From positions 1 through 45,657 of the forward strand of contig CAKVCL010000026.1 in NCBI GenBank assembly GCA_934725855.1: a stretch of DNA of 45,657 nt, written 5' to 3'. Positions 1 to 7,453 of the stretch are shown in pieces. Position 1 is the stretch's first letter. The number at the start of each line of letters is the position of its first letter. The position numbers and the translations under genes are program-made. This stretch comes from an uncultured Cellulosilyticum sp. Its GTDB lineage: Bacteria > Bacillota > Clostridia > Lachnospirales > Cellulosilyticaceae. Below the pieces are notes generated by a model that saw only the letters and a program-made list of their open reading frames with translations, was not told the DNA's origin and searched no databases.

Positions 1-2
1 TT

Positions 3-48
3 AATACGCCACAAGACTAGTAATAGTATACTAGCGGTGGCGTATTTT
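3..48 (+). terminator. Intrinsic terminator of a gene left of the window
   Basis: A 10-bp stem (AATACGCCAC / GTGGCGTATT) encloses an inner stem (CTAGTA / TACTAG) and is followed by six T on the plus strand. The T-run orientation means it ends a plus-strand transcript whose gene lies outside the window. It may also stop the minus-strand MerR transcript, but the T-tail on that side is poor. Confidence 0.8.
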
Positions 49-84
49 TTATAGGTGTGCTTGAATTGACGCTTACTTAGTTAT

Positions 85-903
85 TTACACCTTTTGGATT
101 GGAAAACATAATTCTGTTATAAACTGCTCTGAGTCTATTTCATTCCCTGGTGAACGATAATAAGTTGAAAAAGGCTTTCCTATAAGTCTATATCCATTAT
201 CCTTAATCCACTTTTCCATATAGTTTTTAATCTCACCAATCTGCCTATATTCGCCTTTAAAGGCTATTGTTGCAACCCGTCTTTCTGGAATAGTAAAAGA
301 CTCGATTCCTTCTATTCCTTTATACACTTTATCAACAATAAATTGTACTTCTGTATCTAACCTATTGTGCTTAAAATCCATCTCATGTGTAATGGCAAAA
401 GCATAGTCCACCTCGACTATATGAATATGTTTTATATGACATATGTTTATAAGTTTTTCCCAAAGCCTTCCTTCTTCACCAAAAGTGTGTATCTCCTCTC
501 TAAGGCTCACTACATTTCTTGAAGGAACTGTCTTTACATTAACTTCAAGAGCATGCTTTATTGAACTTACCTCTATTTCTTCTATAGCTTTTTGGATTTT
601 TTCAATTTGCCTAGCAATTTCTTCTTGTTCCTGCTTTTTTTCAGTCATCTTATCTTGCAGGAAAGCTTTAAGCTTTTCATTAGAAGTTAATTCTTTTTGA
701 AGTAATATAATCTCTTTAAGTCCAAATCCTAAGCACTTTAACACTTGAATTCGATTTGCATTTATAATCTGTGATTCATCATAATGTCTATATCCCGTTT
801 GATCATCTACCTGACTGGGTACAAGTAAACCAATTTTATCATAATTTCTTAGCATATGAATGCTAATTCCTGTCACTTTTGAGAACTCACCTATTTTTAA
901 CAC
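85..903 (-). CDS. MerR-family regulator with C-terminal GyrI-like domain
   Basis: This 272-residue protein has a MerR winged-helix DNA-binding domain at residues 1-70 (KIGEFSKVTGIS, MLRNYDKIGLL, TGYRHYDE). A dimerisation coiled coil rich in K/E/Q follows at about 75-110, and a GyrI-like small-molecule-binding domain fills about 120-272. This is the BmrR/BltR-like layout, in which ligand binding in the C-terminal half untwists a promoter with a long spacer. The start is GTG, preceded by a GGGGG-type ribosome binding site. The gene directly upstream encodes a free-standing GyrI-like protein, so both may respond to the same class of drug-like compound. The inducer cannot be read from the sequence. 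Confidence 0.88.
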   Translation of the reverse strand: MLKIGEFSKVTGISIHMLRNYDKIGLLVPSQVDDQTGYRHYDESQIINANRIQVLKCLGFGLKEIILLQKELTSNEKLKAFLQDKMTEKKQEQEEIARQIEKIQKAIEEIEVSSIKHALEVNVKTVPSRNVVSLREEIHTFGEEGRLWEKLINICHIKHIHIVEVDYAFAITHEMDFKHNRLDTEVQFIVDKVYKGIEGIESFTIPERRVATIAFKGEYRQIGEIKNYMEKWIKDNGYRLIGKPFSTYYRSPGNEIDSEQFITELCFPIQKV

Positions 904-970
904 CTATTTTCCCCCAAGCTCATCTATTGTTTCTTATATTTCGCCTATATAGGGGGATTTCTTTAGATTT

Positions 971-1603
971 TTACTTTTCCTTAATAGGATGCCTAATAAT
1001 CGTCTTTCTTTTTGCTGGTTCTACTTTTCTTGCATCTGATAAATAGATTTCATGATGTAATCTTTTATCATTCATATCATTTTGATAGCCATTTTCTTCT
1101 AGATAAGCATCCATAATGGCTACAGTAGCAGGTTCATCATCGAATGAGCCTATATGCAGTATTTGCACACAAAGTCCTTCTTCTACAGTTAAAAATTCTG
1201 CGCTTGAACAATCCATCTTCTTCTTTCTACTTTCTTCTTGTACTGCCCACTCAAAATCTTTCTTGGTTACAAATTCAGGTAATCGCATAATAGAAATCCA
1301 GTTAAATGTATTCTTATGATCATAATCTGCACCATCTACATTATCTTGCCACCAGAATCCTTCAAGAGGTGGTACCACATATTCATAGAATCCTTCAATC
1401 TTATAATCACCTTTATAGCTCATTTTAAGGGTATAGGCTACTGAATAAATGACACCTATTGCTTTTTGATAAGCACCACCTTCTTCATTAGGATTTCCTT
1501 TTCCTCTAACAGCTATATAATTTGCTGCTGGTACATTTACAATCTCAGGTTTATTCTTTGCTCCATAGAGTGCCTTATATTCTTTCTTTAAATCAACTGC
1601 CAT
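971..1603 (-). CDS. Free-standing GyrI-like domain protein
   Basis: This 210-residue soluble protein starts MAVDLKKEYKALYGAKNKPE and reads through as a single GyrI-like small-molecule-binding domain (COG4832-type; features include NYIAVRGKGNPNE and a GFWWQDNVDG segment). There is no signal peptide or DNA-binding domain. GyrI-like proteins bind drug-like ligands, and some free-standing members are reported to hydrolyse cyclopropanoid genotoxins; whether this one is an enzyme is unknown. A GGGAG ribosome binding site sits 8 bases before the ATG. It lies 67 bp upstream of the MerR gene and 55 bp downstream of the BtrH-like gene on the same strand, so the three may form an operon. Confidence 0.82.
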   Translation of the reverse strand: MAVDLKKEYKALYGAKNKPEIVNVPAANYIAVRGKGNPNEEGGAYQKAIGVIYSVAYTLKMSYKGDYKIEGFYEYVVPPLEGFWWQDNVDGADYDHKNTFNWISIMRLPEFVTKKDFEWAVQEESRKKKMDCSSAEFLTVEEGLCVQILHIGSFDDEPATVAIMDAYLEENGYQNDMNDKRLHHEIYLSDARKVEPAKRKTIIRHPIKEK

Positions 1604-1658
1604 ATGAATTTCTCCCTAATCTCTTTATCCTATTTGTTTTTCTTTTTATTTAAAGTCC

Positions 1659-2705
1659 TTATAATGCTTCAAATCCTTCCTTCATGTTATAAGCAACCTG
1701 TGTAAACAACGCTGGTAATTCATCTGTTTGATTGTATTTGTTTACAAGATACCCAACAATGATTTCTTTTATTTGATTAATGATTGGTGCTGCAGCATTA
1801 AATATTTCTGCTGCCTTAGCCATACTTTCATCATTATATTCTTTTCCAAGAATAGATAAGACTACAGCTGCCTTATCGAATCCACCGCCAAACTCTATTG
1901 TATCAGGTTCATTAATCCCCTGAAGTGCATTAGGAATTGTAGGAACGGTTCCGAAAAACTGTACCATATTATAAAGTATTTTATCGTAATCCTCTTTTGA
2001 TAGTTCATTCTTCCAATTTGGCAACTCTTTGATAAATTTTTCAAAACCACGATGACCCACAAAACCAACAGGCGCATTTAAATACATTTCTTTTTTCTTT
2101 GCGAGTGCTTCTTTTGCAATTTCGTATTTTCCCTTATTTGTATGCATACGTATAGTCCATACTGTATTCGGTTTAGACAGGCCAGGATACGAACAATTAA
2201 ATGCAAGCTCTAATTCCTCATAAGAAATTGACTGCATTTCCGTTCTGCCACAATCATTAAAATACAAAATCTGACTTTCATCATCATAGCCTATTGCCAG
2301 TTCATAGTGAAATGGAATATGCTCCTTATGATATATCTTTTCAAAATGTGGAAGATAAAACATATCAAGTGCACCAATCATACACGGATAACCTGCATCA
2401 ATCTCTGATTTAATTTTTGCGAGAGCTTTCTCAAAAGTTTTATACTGATAAGTCTTGTAATTAAATCCAACAATTGGAGAAAGGAATTCATACATCTTTG
2501 CCGTTCTTCCATCACCAAGTGCAACCATACGCTTGAGTTCTGATTTTGGAGTTTTCATATAGCAAAAACTTCCAAAGCTGCTAAGCACAAAGAAAAACTT
2601 TGGAGGTAGTGTTTCTCCTGTATCTTGGATGTACATATCCTCTACACCATTCCACATGCACACATAATCATCCATACGATGAGCAATTTGTATTAATTTC
2701 TTCAT
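1659..2705 (-). CDS. BtrH N-terminal domain / DUF4872 family protein
   Basis: This 348-residue soluble protein looks like the BtrH_N plus DUF4872 arrangement. The N-terminal part has a papain-like pattern: Cys16 in DDYVCMWNG, His133 in PFHYELAIGYDDE and Asp151 in YFNDCG are candidate catalytic residues. BtrH itself is an acyltransferase that moves an acyl group from a carrier protein to an aminoglycoside. Relatives outside antibiotic clusters have no settled substrate. No acyl-carrier gene is seen nearby. The helical C-terminal half (about 190-348) matches the DUF4872 region in kind. GGGAG precedes the ATG. Family assignment is from pattern recognition; the biochemical role is open. Confidence 0.68.
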   Translation of the reverse strand: MKKLIQIAHRMDDYVCMWNGVEDMYIQDTGETLPPKFFFVLSSFGSFCYMKTPKSELKRMVALGDGRTAKMYEFLSPIVGFNYKTYQYKTFEKALAKIKSEIDAGYPCMIGALDMFYLPHFEKIYHKEHIPFHYELAIGYDDESQILYFNDCGRTEMQSISYEELELAFNCSYPGLSKPNTVWTIRMHTNKGKYEIAKEALAKKKEMYLNAPVGFVGHRGFEKFIKELPNWKNELSKEDYDKILYNMVQFFGTVPTIPNALQGINEPDTIEFGGGFDKAAVVLSILGKEYNDESMAKAAEIFNAAAPIINQIKEIIVGYLVNKYNQTDELPALFTQVAYNMKEGFEAL

Positions 2706-2758
2706 AATATTCTCCCTAACATTTTAATAGTTCCTGCAGGTTTGTATAAAAAGAATAA

Positions 2759-2779
2759 ACCCTTGCATGGTACGAGGGT
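2759..2779 (-). terminator. Probable terminator after the acyltransferase gene
   Basis: A 7-bp stem (ACCCTTG / CGAGGGT, one G-T pair) with loop CATGGTA is followed on the minus strand by a T-rich stretch. It separates the hexapeptide acyltransferase from the BtrH-like gene, which therefore probably has its own promoter. Confidence 0.55.
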
Positions 2780-2806
2780 CAATAGAGTTTTTGTATTTTT
2801 TATAAA

Positions 2807-3271
2807 TTATTTTTTAAGTAGCAGAAGCTTTTCAATCATTTCTTCTTTGCATCTATAACGTAGTATTCTAGCTGGATTTCCTACCACGATAGCATAGGAT
2901 GGCACATCTTTTGTAACAACCGCACTTCCACCAATCACTGCGCCATCTCCAATAGTAACATTTCTAAAAATATTAGCTTCTGAAGCAATCCAGACATCAT
3001 TTCCTCCAATACTTACATTCCATGATATGGCGTTAAATTTGCCAAGTGTTGCATTAAGGATATGGGTATTATTTCCAGTATAACAGTACTTCCCTATCTT
3101 TGAATAAACAATATTGTTGTTTTTACCTAGCATTACTTTTTTGCCTAATTCTGTATGTAATAGTGTTGTTCCTTTTGCCACCACAACCTCATCAGCTAAA
3201 ATAGACTCTCTTACCTCTGCTTCTTCATGAATTTTACATGCTTCTCCTATTGTACTTTGCTCATCCAACAT
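2807..3271 (-). CDS. Hexapeptide-repeat acyltransferase, probably internally shortened
   Basis: The 154 residues are left-handed beta-helix repeats of the CatB/Vat-like acetyltransferase type. The C-terminal signature is intact ([38 protein letters not shown]). In full-length relatives of about 200 residues, a loop carrying the catalytic His lies between the SIGG strand and the NDVWIG strand. Here SIGG (to residue 90) runs straight into NDVW (from residue 91). About 50 residues, including the expected His, therefore seem to be missing in frame. The protein may fold but is likely inactive as a classical xenobiotic acetyltransferase. An AGGAG site precedes the ATG. It is transcribed with, and downstream of, the GNAT gene. 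Confidence 0.75.
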   Translation of the reverse strand: MLDEQSTIGEACKIHEEAEVRESILADEVVVAKGTTLLHTELGKKVMLGKNNNIVYSKIGKYCYTGNNTHILNATLGKFNAISWNVSIGGNDVWIASEANIFRNVTIGDGAVIGGSAVVTKDVPSYAIVVGNPARILRYRCKEEMIEKLLLLKK

Positions 3272-3351
3272 ATACGCATCTCCTACTTCAATTTATAATT
3301 ACCGACTGTTCCTTATAGATTAGTTACTACCCTAGACTATTGTATTGGAAT

Positions 3352-3786
3352 TTAAATCCATTGAATAAATGCAGTTTTATCCTTTCTGTTATATCCAGCT
3401 TGCTCGTAAAAATGCAGAGTGCTTTCTTCTTTAGAACCAGTTAGTAACATCAGCTTATAACAGTTTTCTTTTAATGCAATTTCTTTCGCGTGGTTTAAAC
3501 AAGCTGTAGCAAGTCCTCTTTTACGATAGTTAGAATCCGTAATGACATTTTCCACAAAAGCATATGGTCTTTGACCATGTGTAAGATTTGGAATGATAAC
3601 ACATACACAAGAAGCCACAATTTTTCCATCTTCCTCAGCCACAATAATATGATGATTGTCATCTTCTATAATCTGATTCCATAATGCCATGATTTCATTG
3701 GTTTTCTCTGGCATCGGATTATCATGGAGCTGCATATAAAGTGTCATAAGCCCTTCAAAATCTTCCTTATTGATTTCTCTAATCAT
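3352..3786 (-). CDS. GNAT-family N-acetyltransferase
   Basis: A 144-residue single-domain GNAT. Motif A, which binds acetyl-CoA pyrophosphate, reads RKRGLATACLNHA and fits R/Q-x-x-G-x-G/A. The preceding strand is VENVITDSNY, and the C-terminal LHFYEQAGY motif is typical. The acceptor substrate cannot be told from sequence. A strong AGGAGG ribosome binding site precedes the ATG. It is the first gene of a short minus-strand unit with the acyltransferase, 80 bp apart, and faces away from the plus-strand gene that starts 115 bp later. Confidence 0.88.
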   Translation of the reverse strand: MIREINKEDFEGLMTLYMQLHDNPMPEKTNEIMALWNQIIEDDNHHIIVAEEDGKIVASCVCVIIPNLTHGQRPYAFVENVITDSNYRKRGLATACLNHAKEIALKENCYKLMLLTGSKEESTLHFYEQAGYNRKDKTAFIQWI

Positions 3787-3806
3787 CTAATCCCTCCTAT
3801 AATAAC

Positions 3807-3835
3807 TTCACTTACTAAACACTCTGTGATATAAT
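3807..3835 (+). promoter_or_regulatory. Extended -10 promoter for the coiled-coil protein gene
   Basis: TTCACT at 3807-3812, a 17-bp spacer and TATAAT at 3830-3835 with an upstream TG one base away form an extended -10 sigma-A promoter. The transcript leader would be about 60 nt to the ATG at 3902. Confidence 0.55.
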
Positions 3836-3901
3836 GACTCTACTACAAAAATAGACCTCTTTCCATTAAAATATAAATAAAATAACAAGGAGAATATCAC
3901 T

Positions 3902-4456
3902 ATGAATTTAATAGATTTATTAGCTTGTACAGCTAAAGCCTATGAAAAATCACCTAAACTTACTAACTTAACAGCTCATATTCAAGAACTTGAAGCTTCT
4001 ATCTTACAACTCCAAGAAGAAATACACCTTTTATTACCCCAACAAGCTCACTTACCTGAAACATTAGGTATTGTTTCTTCCGTAGTTGATAATGTCCAAC
4101 ATGAGATTTCAGAACTTCTTAGTAAACGTAGAGAATTAGAAATGTCTGTTCTAACAGAAAATTTTATTGCACCTATTATGGATGAACTTCATACTGTTCT
4201 TCCTTATCCTACTCGCGTCCAAATTAACTATGCTGAAAATGATGTAGAAATTCAAATTGAACTTGCTAATCCTACTTCTGGTGTCCAAACACTCACGTTA
4301 GTTCCAGATTTTACAGAAGGTCGTGTACTTTTTGTAGCCAATCCTGAGCTTTGTAATCTTTCACCTCTAGGTTCACTTACAAACTCATTTGGTCATGAAC
4401 TACTTATTGCACCACCAGATATTAAAACACTTACCAGACTATTAAACCTAAAATAA
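3902..4456 (+). CDS. Uncharacterised coiled-coil protein
   Basis: I do not recognise this 184-residue protein. Residues about 20-85 are heptad-like and rich in Leu, Glu and Gln (HIQELEASILQLQEEIHLLL), suggesting a coiled coil. Residues 100-184 look like a small alpha/beta domain (TRVQINYAENDVEIQIEL). There is no signal peptide and no membrane segment, so it should be cytoplasmic. AAGGAG lies 9 bases before the ATG. It has its own promoter and is followed after 104 bp by the LiaF-like membrane protein gene on the same strand; the two may be co-transcribed. Codon use resembles the neighbours, so it is probably a genuine gene. Confidence 0.7.
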   Translation: MNLIDLLACTAKAYEKSPKLTNLTAHIQELEASILQLQEEIHLLLPQQAHLPETLGIVSSVVDNVQHEISELLSKRRELEMSVLTENFIAPIMDELHTVLPYPTRVQINYAENDVEIQIELANPTSGVQTLTLVPDFTEGRVLFVANPELCNLSPLGSLTNSFGHELLIAPPDIKTLTRLLNLK

Positions 4457-4465
4457 TCTGCTTCC

Positions 4466-4517
4466 TTGATTGTTTATCATAAAATATTTATTAAAATGCC
4501 TTAATATTTTCAATCAA
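4466..4517 (+). other. Long imperfect hairpin between two plus-strand genes
   Basis: TTGATTG pairs with CAATCAA, and inside it AAAATATT pairs with AATATTTT, leaving an asymmetric internal loop. There is no T-run, so it is not a standard terminator. It may be an mRNA-stability or processing structure, or chance pairing in AT-rich DNA. A TATAAT at 4531-4536 just downstream could be a promoter for the next gene, but its -35 is weak. Confidence 0.4.
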
Positions 4518-4560
4518 ATGCTATACTTTATATAATAAAAAATATTAAGGGAGGTATTGT

Positions 4561-5085
4561 ATGTCTAAATCTAACTCTTCTTTAGGTCTAGCCCTTATTG
4601 TTGTAGGGATTATAGGTATTCTAGGTTATTACTTTAATTTCAACATCTTCAGCATGTCGAAATTATGGCCACTTTTCTTATTAGTTCCTGGTTTAGCTTT
4701 TGAATTTGGCTTCTTTATGGATCACAAAAATTCAGGGTTACTTGTTCCCGGCGGGATACTGATTACTTTAGGTATCGTCTTTCTATTTAATACTTATACC
4801 AATTGGTATTTTGCAGGTCAGACATGGCCTTTCTATGTATTAGCACCTGCTGTTGGACTTTTTCAACTCTTCCTTTTTGGTAATCATAATCCAGGGCTGT
4901 TAATTCCAATAGGTGTCTTAACAGTTGTTGCTGTTTTTGGTTTCTTAGGTACTTCATTCGCTCATATCAATCGTTCACTTATTTGGCCAATTGTTCTTAT
5001 TTTAGTAGGTCTTATGTTTTTATTTAACAAACCAAATAGTAATGATTCTAATTCAGATAATCCGAATAGTCCGTTTAGTAAATAA
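4561..5085 (+). CDS. LiaI/LiaF-like multi-pass membrane protein
   Basis: A 174-residue integral membrane protein with paired hydrophobic segments spread over roughly residues 6-160, such as LGLALIVVGIIGILGYYF and IWPIVLILVGLMFLF. The repeated pattern WPLFLLVPGL / WPFYVLAPAVG / WPIVLILVGL is typical of the LiaF-type transmembrane region (DUF5668-like). These domains often occur in cell-envelope stress sensors, but the cytoplasmic or extracytoplasmic output domain of true LiaF is absent. The C-terminus is a short Asn/Ser/Asp-rich tail. A GGGAGG site precedes the ATG. Envelope-stress function is an inference. Confidence 0.7.
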   Translation: MSKSNSSLGLALIVVGIIGILGYYFNFNIFSMSKLWPLFLLVPGLAFEFGFFMDHKNSGLLVPGGILITLGIVFLFNTYTNWYFAGQTWPFYVLAPAVGLFQLFLFGNHNPGLLIPIGVLTVVAVFGFLGTSFAHINRSLIWPIVLILVGLMFLFNKPNSNDSNSDNPNSPFSK

Positions 5086-5087
5086 AT

Positions 5088-5127
5088 AAAAAATGAGTTA
5101 GGCACCGTAGGCTTAACTCATTTTTTA
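5088..5127. terminator. Bidirectional intrinsic terminator
   Basis: AATGAGTTA pairs with TAACTCATT, with A-runs on the left and T-runs on the right. It serves both the plus-strand membrane-protein gene and the converging minus-strand GH31 gene. Confidence 0.85.
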
Positions 5128-5140
5128 TGCTTATAATCCT

Positions 5141-7246
5141 TTATTTTCTAGCTCTAATGCTTAGTGTAGCCTCTAACTTTTGGGAGGATGAAAATAAGAA
5201 AGTATTATCTTCTCTAGTTACTTTTAATACATTTCTATTTTCAGGTTTATCATATGCTTTTGTGAACCCATCATCCTTATAGAGTTCATAGCTTGCCTCA
5301 TCAATGACATAACCACAGATTTCAAGCTTACTCTCATCTAGCTCATTAACACATAAGCTTGGTTTTGCCATTGGAACAAGGTGATTTGGCTTAATGAAAA
5401 TAACCACTTCATTTAATTCTACCTCAATATGATGATAACCTTTCTTTAATACTTTATAGCTTCTAGTATCCATACTGCTCATACGTACCATCAGCATTTC
5501 TTCAGGTAGATAAACAAATCGTCCTGTTGCATTCTGAGTATATACTGGTGCAATCATTATAGATTCGCCCACCATCAGCTGATCTTCTACTTGCCAAGCT
5601 TTTTCATCCTCTTCATAATCTAAACCAATTGGTCTAAAGTATAATTTATCATCTAATACAGCTTTCATATATTCACTATATAAGTAAGGCATTAGTCCAT
5701 ATCGGATGCCCAAAATATTTCTAAAGCTTTCTATCTCATTAAACCTATAAATTTCTTGTCTTCTCGTTCCAAGCGCAGAGTGATTTCTCATAAGCGGTGT
5801 AAAGATACCAAATTCTAACCATCTAAGCAGTAAATCCTCAGAGGTCTGGTCACCAAAACCGCCTAAATCTGCACCTGAATAAACAAATCCACACATATTA
5901 AGTCCTGGCATCATTTGAATATTTAGTAGTAGATGACTCCACCAAGATTTGTTATCTCCTGTCCAAATCCCACCATAACGATGCATGCCTATATAGGAAG
6001 CTCTAGAAAATAGTAACATTCTCTTATTAGGTTCTATTTCATCAAAGGCCTCGGCTGCTGCTTTAGTCATATTATAGCCATATAAATTATGTACCTCATT
6101 GTGACAAATGGTTTGTCCATTATATTGATGGAACATCCTTGCATAATCTTTTTCACTATTTGATACGCTGCCTACAATATCTCCCATCTTGAAATAATCA
6201 TAGATCCCCATATTATCCATTTGCTTTAAATCATCTAAAGCATCAAAAGCTTCCTTTAACCCTTCTTCTGAATAGAAAATAGCTGGTTCATTCATATCAT
6301 TCCAAAAGCCTTCTATTCCCATATCCATTAGCAATTTATACTTATGTCCAAACCAATTTCTTGTTTTCTCTTGTAAGAAATCTGGGAAATGTACTTTACC
6401 AGGCCATACTGCACCTACAAAGTCTTCCCCTTTTTCATTCTTGCAGAAATAACCTTCTTTTACCCCTTCCTCATAAACCTCATAGCCTTCTTCAATTTTT
6501 ACTCCAGCATCAATGATCGGTACTAATCTTACCCCATATTCGTCTTTTAACTTGCAAGATAGCCCTTTTAAATCTGGAAAAGCTTCTTTATTAATTGTAA
6601 AATCCTTAAAACTTTCCATATAGTCAATGTCTAAATAAACAGCATCCAATGGCAGATTATTTTCTCTATGCTTCTTCACCACTTCTTCTACTTCTTCACT
6701 ATTCATATAACTCCATCTGCTTTGCCCATAACCCATAGCCCATTTAGGGGCAATGTAACTTCTGCCAATCAATCGTCTAAACGCTTCGCAAATTTCAGTT
6801 ACAGATTTTTCTTCTATAACATATAAGTTAAAATCTTCTCCTTTAATATTCACTTTAAGACTGTCTCTTTGTGAATAGCCAAAGTCAAAACTTACTTTTC
6901 CTGGGAAATCTATAAATACACCAAAGGTTTCCTTACCTCGCACTAAGAAGAAATTATGTGCGCCATATAAAGAATGCTTACCTTCATCATGATTAGGATC
7001 ATCTGAGCAATGGCTTTCATAGATAAATCCTCTTTTATTCATCCCCCTTACATGCTCTCCTAAACCAAATATCTGTGTTTTTTCATCTAATGAGTAAGAT
7101 AATATGTATTCATTTTTTGCATTTTTTAGTTTGCTTGTTTCATGACAGTCTACCTGTAAATAAGGCACTGCTTCTTCACTTACAGGCATTTCTAAAATAA
7201 CTGCCCCTGTTTCAATAACTTCACCAAATTTAAATTTTTTAACCAT
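5141..7246 (-). CDS. GH31 family alpha-glucosidase
   Basis: A 701-residue cytoplasmic glycoside hydrolase of family 31 with no signal peptide. The N-terminal beta domain (to about 155) contains the GLGEHVRGMNKRG segment typical of the family. The catalytic barrel starts near PKWAMGYGQSRWSY. The retaining nucleophile is Asp317 in GFWNDMNEP, and the acid/base is Asp431 in GGIWTGDN. HRYGG and FTPLMRNHSALGTRRQE are further family landmarks. It should release glucose, or another alpha-linked sugar, from the non-reducing ends of imported oligosaccharides; the exact linkage cannot be read. A GGAGG site precedes the ATG. It has its own terminator and promoter and is not in the ABC cluster, although it could act on what those importers deliver. 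Confidence 0.92.
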   Translation of the reverse strand: MVKKFKFGEVIETGAVILEMPVSEEAVPYLQVDCHETSKLKNAKNEYILSYSLDEKTQIFGLGEHVRGMNKRGFIYESHCSDDPNHDEGKHSLYGAHNFFLVRGKETFGVFIDFPGKVSFDFGYSQRDSLKVNIKGEDFNLYVIEEKSVTEICEAFRRLIGRSYIAPKWAMGYGQSRWSYMNSEEVEEVVKKHRENNLPLDAVYLDIDYMESFKDFTINKEAFPDLKGLSCKLKDEYGVRLVPIIDAGVKIEEGYEVYEEGVKEGYFCKNEKGEDFVGAVWPGKVHFPDFLQEKTRNWFGHKYKLLMDMGIEGFWNDMNEPAIFYSEEGLKEAFDALDDLKQMDNMGIYDYFKMGDIVGSVSNSEKDYARMFHQYNGQTICHNEVHNLYGYNMTKAAAEAFDEIEPNKRMLLFSRASYIGMHRYGGIWTGDNKSWWSHLLLNIQMMPGLNMCGFVYSGADLGGFGDQTSEDLLLRWLEFGIFTPLMRNHSALGTRRQEIYRFNEIESFRNILGIRYGLMPYLYSEYMKAVLDDKLYFRPIGLDYEEDEKAWQVEDQLMVGESIMIAPVYTQNATGRFVYLPEEMLMVRMSSMDTRSYKVLKKGYHHIEVELNEVVIFIKPNHLVPMAKPSLCVNELDESKLEICGYVIDEASYELYKDDGFTKAYDKPENRNVLKVTREDNTFLFSSSQKLEATLSIRARK

Positions 7247-7339
7247 AAATACCTCCCAGTATAACGACTGATTAAGCCCATTTTCTATTTTTCACAGGCT
7301 TTCCACGTCCAAAATAAATTGTTAATCATACTCTCTATC

Positions 7340-7369
7340 ATTATACAGCATAGAAATAGTAGGATAAAA
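7340..7369 (-). promoter_or_regulatory. Possible promoter of the GH31 gene
   Basis: A consensus TATAAT lies at 7340-7345 on the minus strand, about 95 bp before the ATG. The -35 (TTTTAT at 18 bp spacing) is poor, so activation by a regulator is possible. No clear CcpA cre box was seen. Confidence 0.35.
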
Positions 7370-7382
7370 CATATTTACACAT

Positions 7383-7425
7383 AAAAGGTGCGCTTAACTC
7401 ATTTCTCCTTGTAAGTGCACCTTTT
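7383..7425 (-). terminator. Terminator of the PFOR gene
   Basis: AAAAGGTGC-G-CTTA pairs with TAAG-T-GCACCTTTT. It lies 29 bp past the stop codon of the oxidoreductase gene and separates it from the GH31 promoter. Confidence 0.7.
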
Positions 7426-7453
7426 TATAAACCCCTATCTTCTTTAATTACAT

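Noticed and set aside
944..953. Palindrome CCTATATAGG upstream of the MerR gene as a MerR operator
   Set aside because: It is only 10 bp, not placed between a -35 and -10 with a long spacer, and AT-rich palindromes of this size occur by chance.
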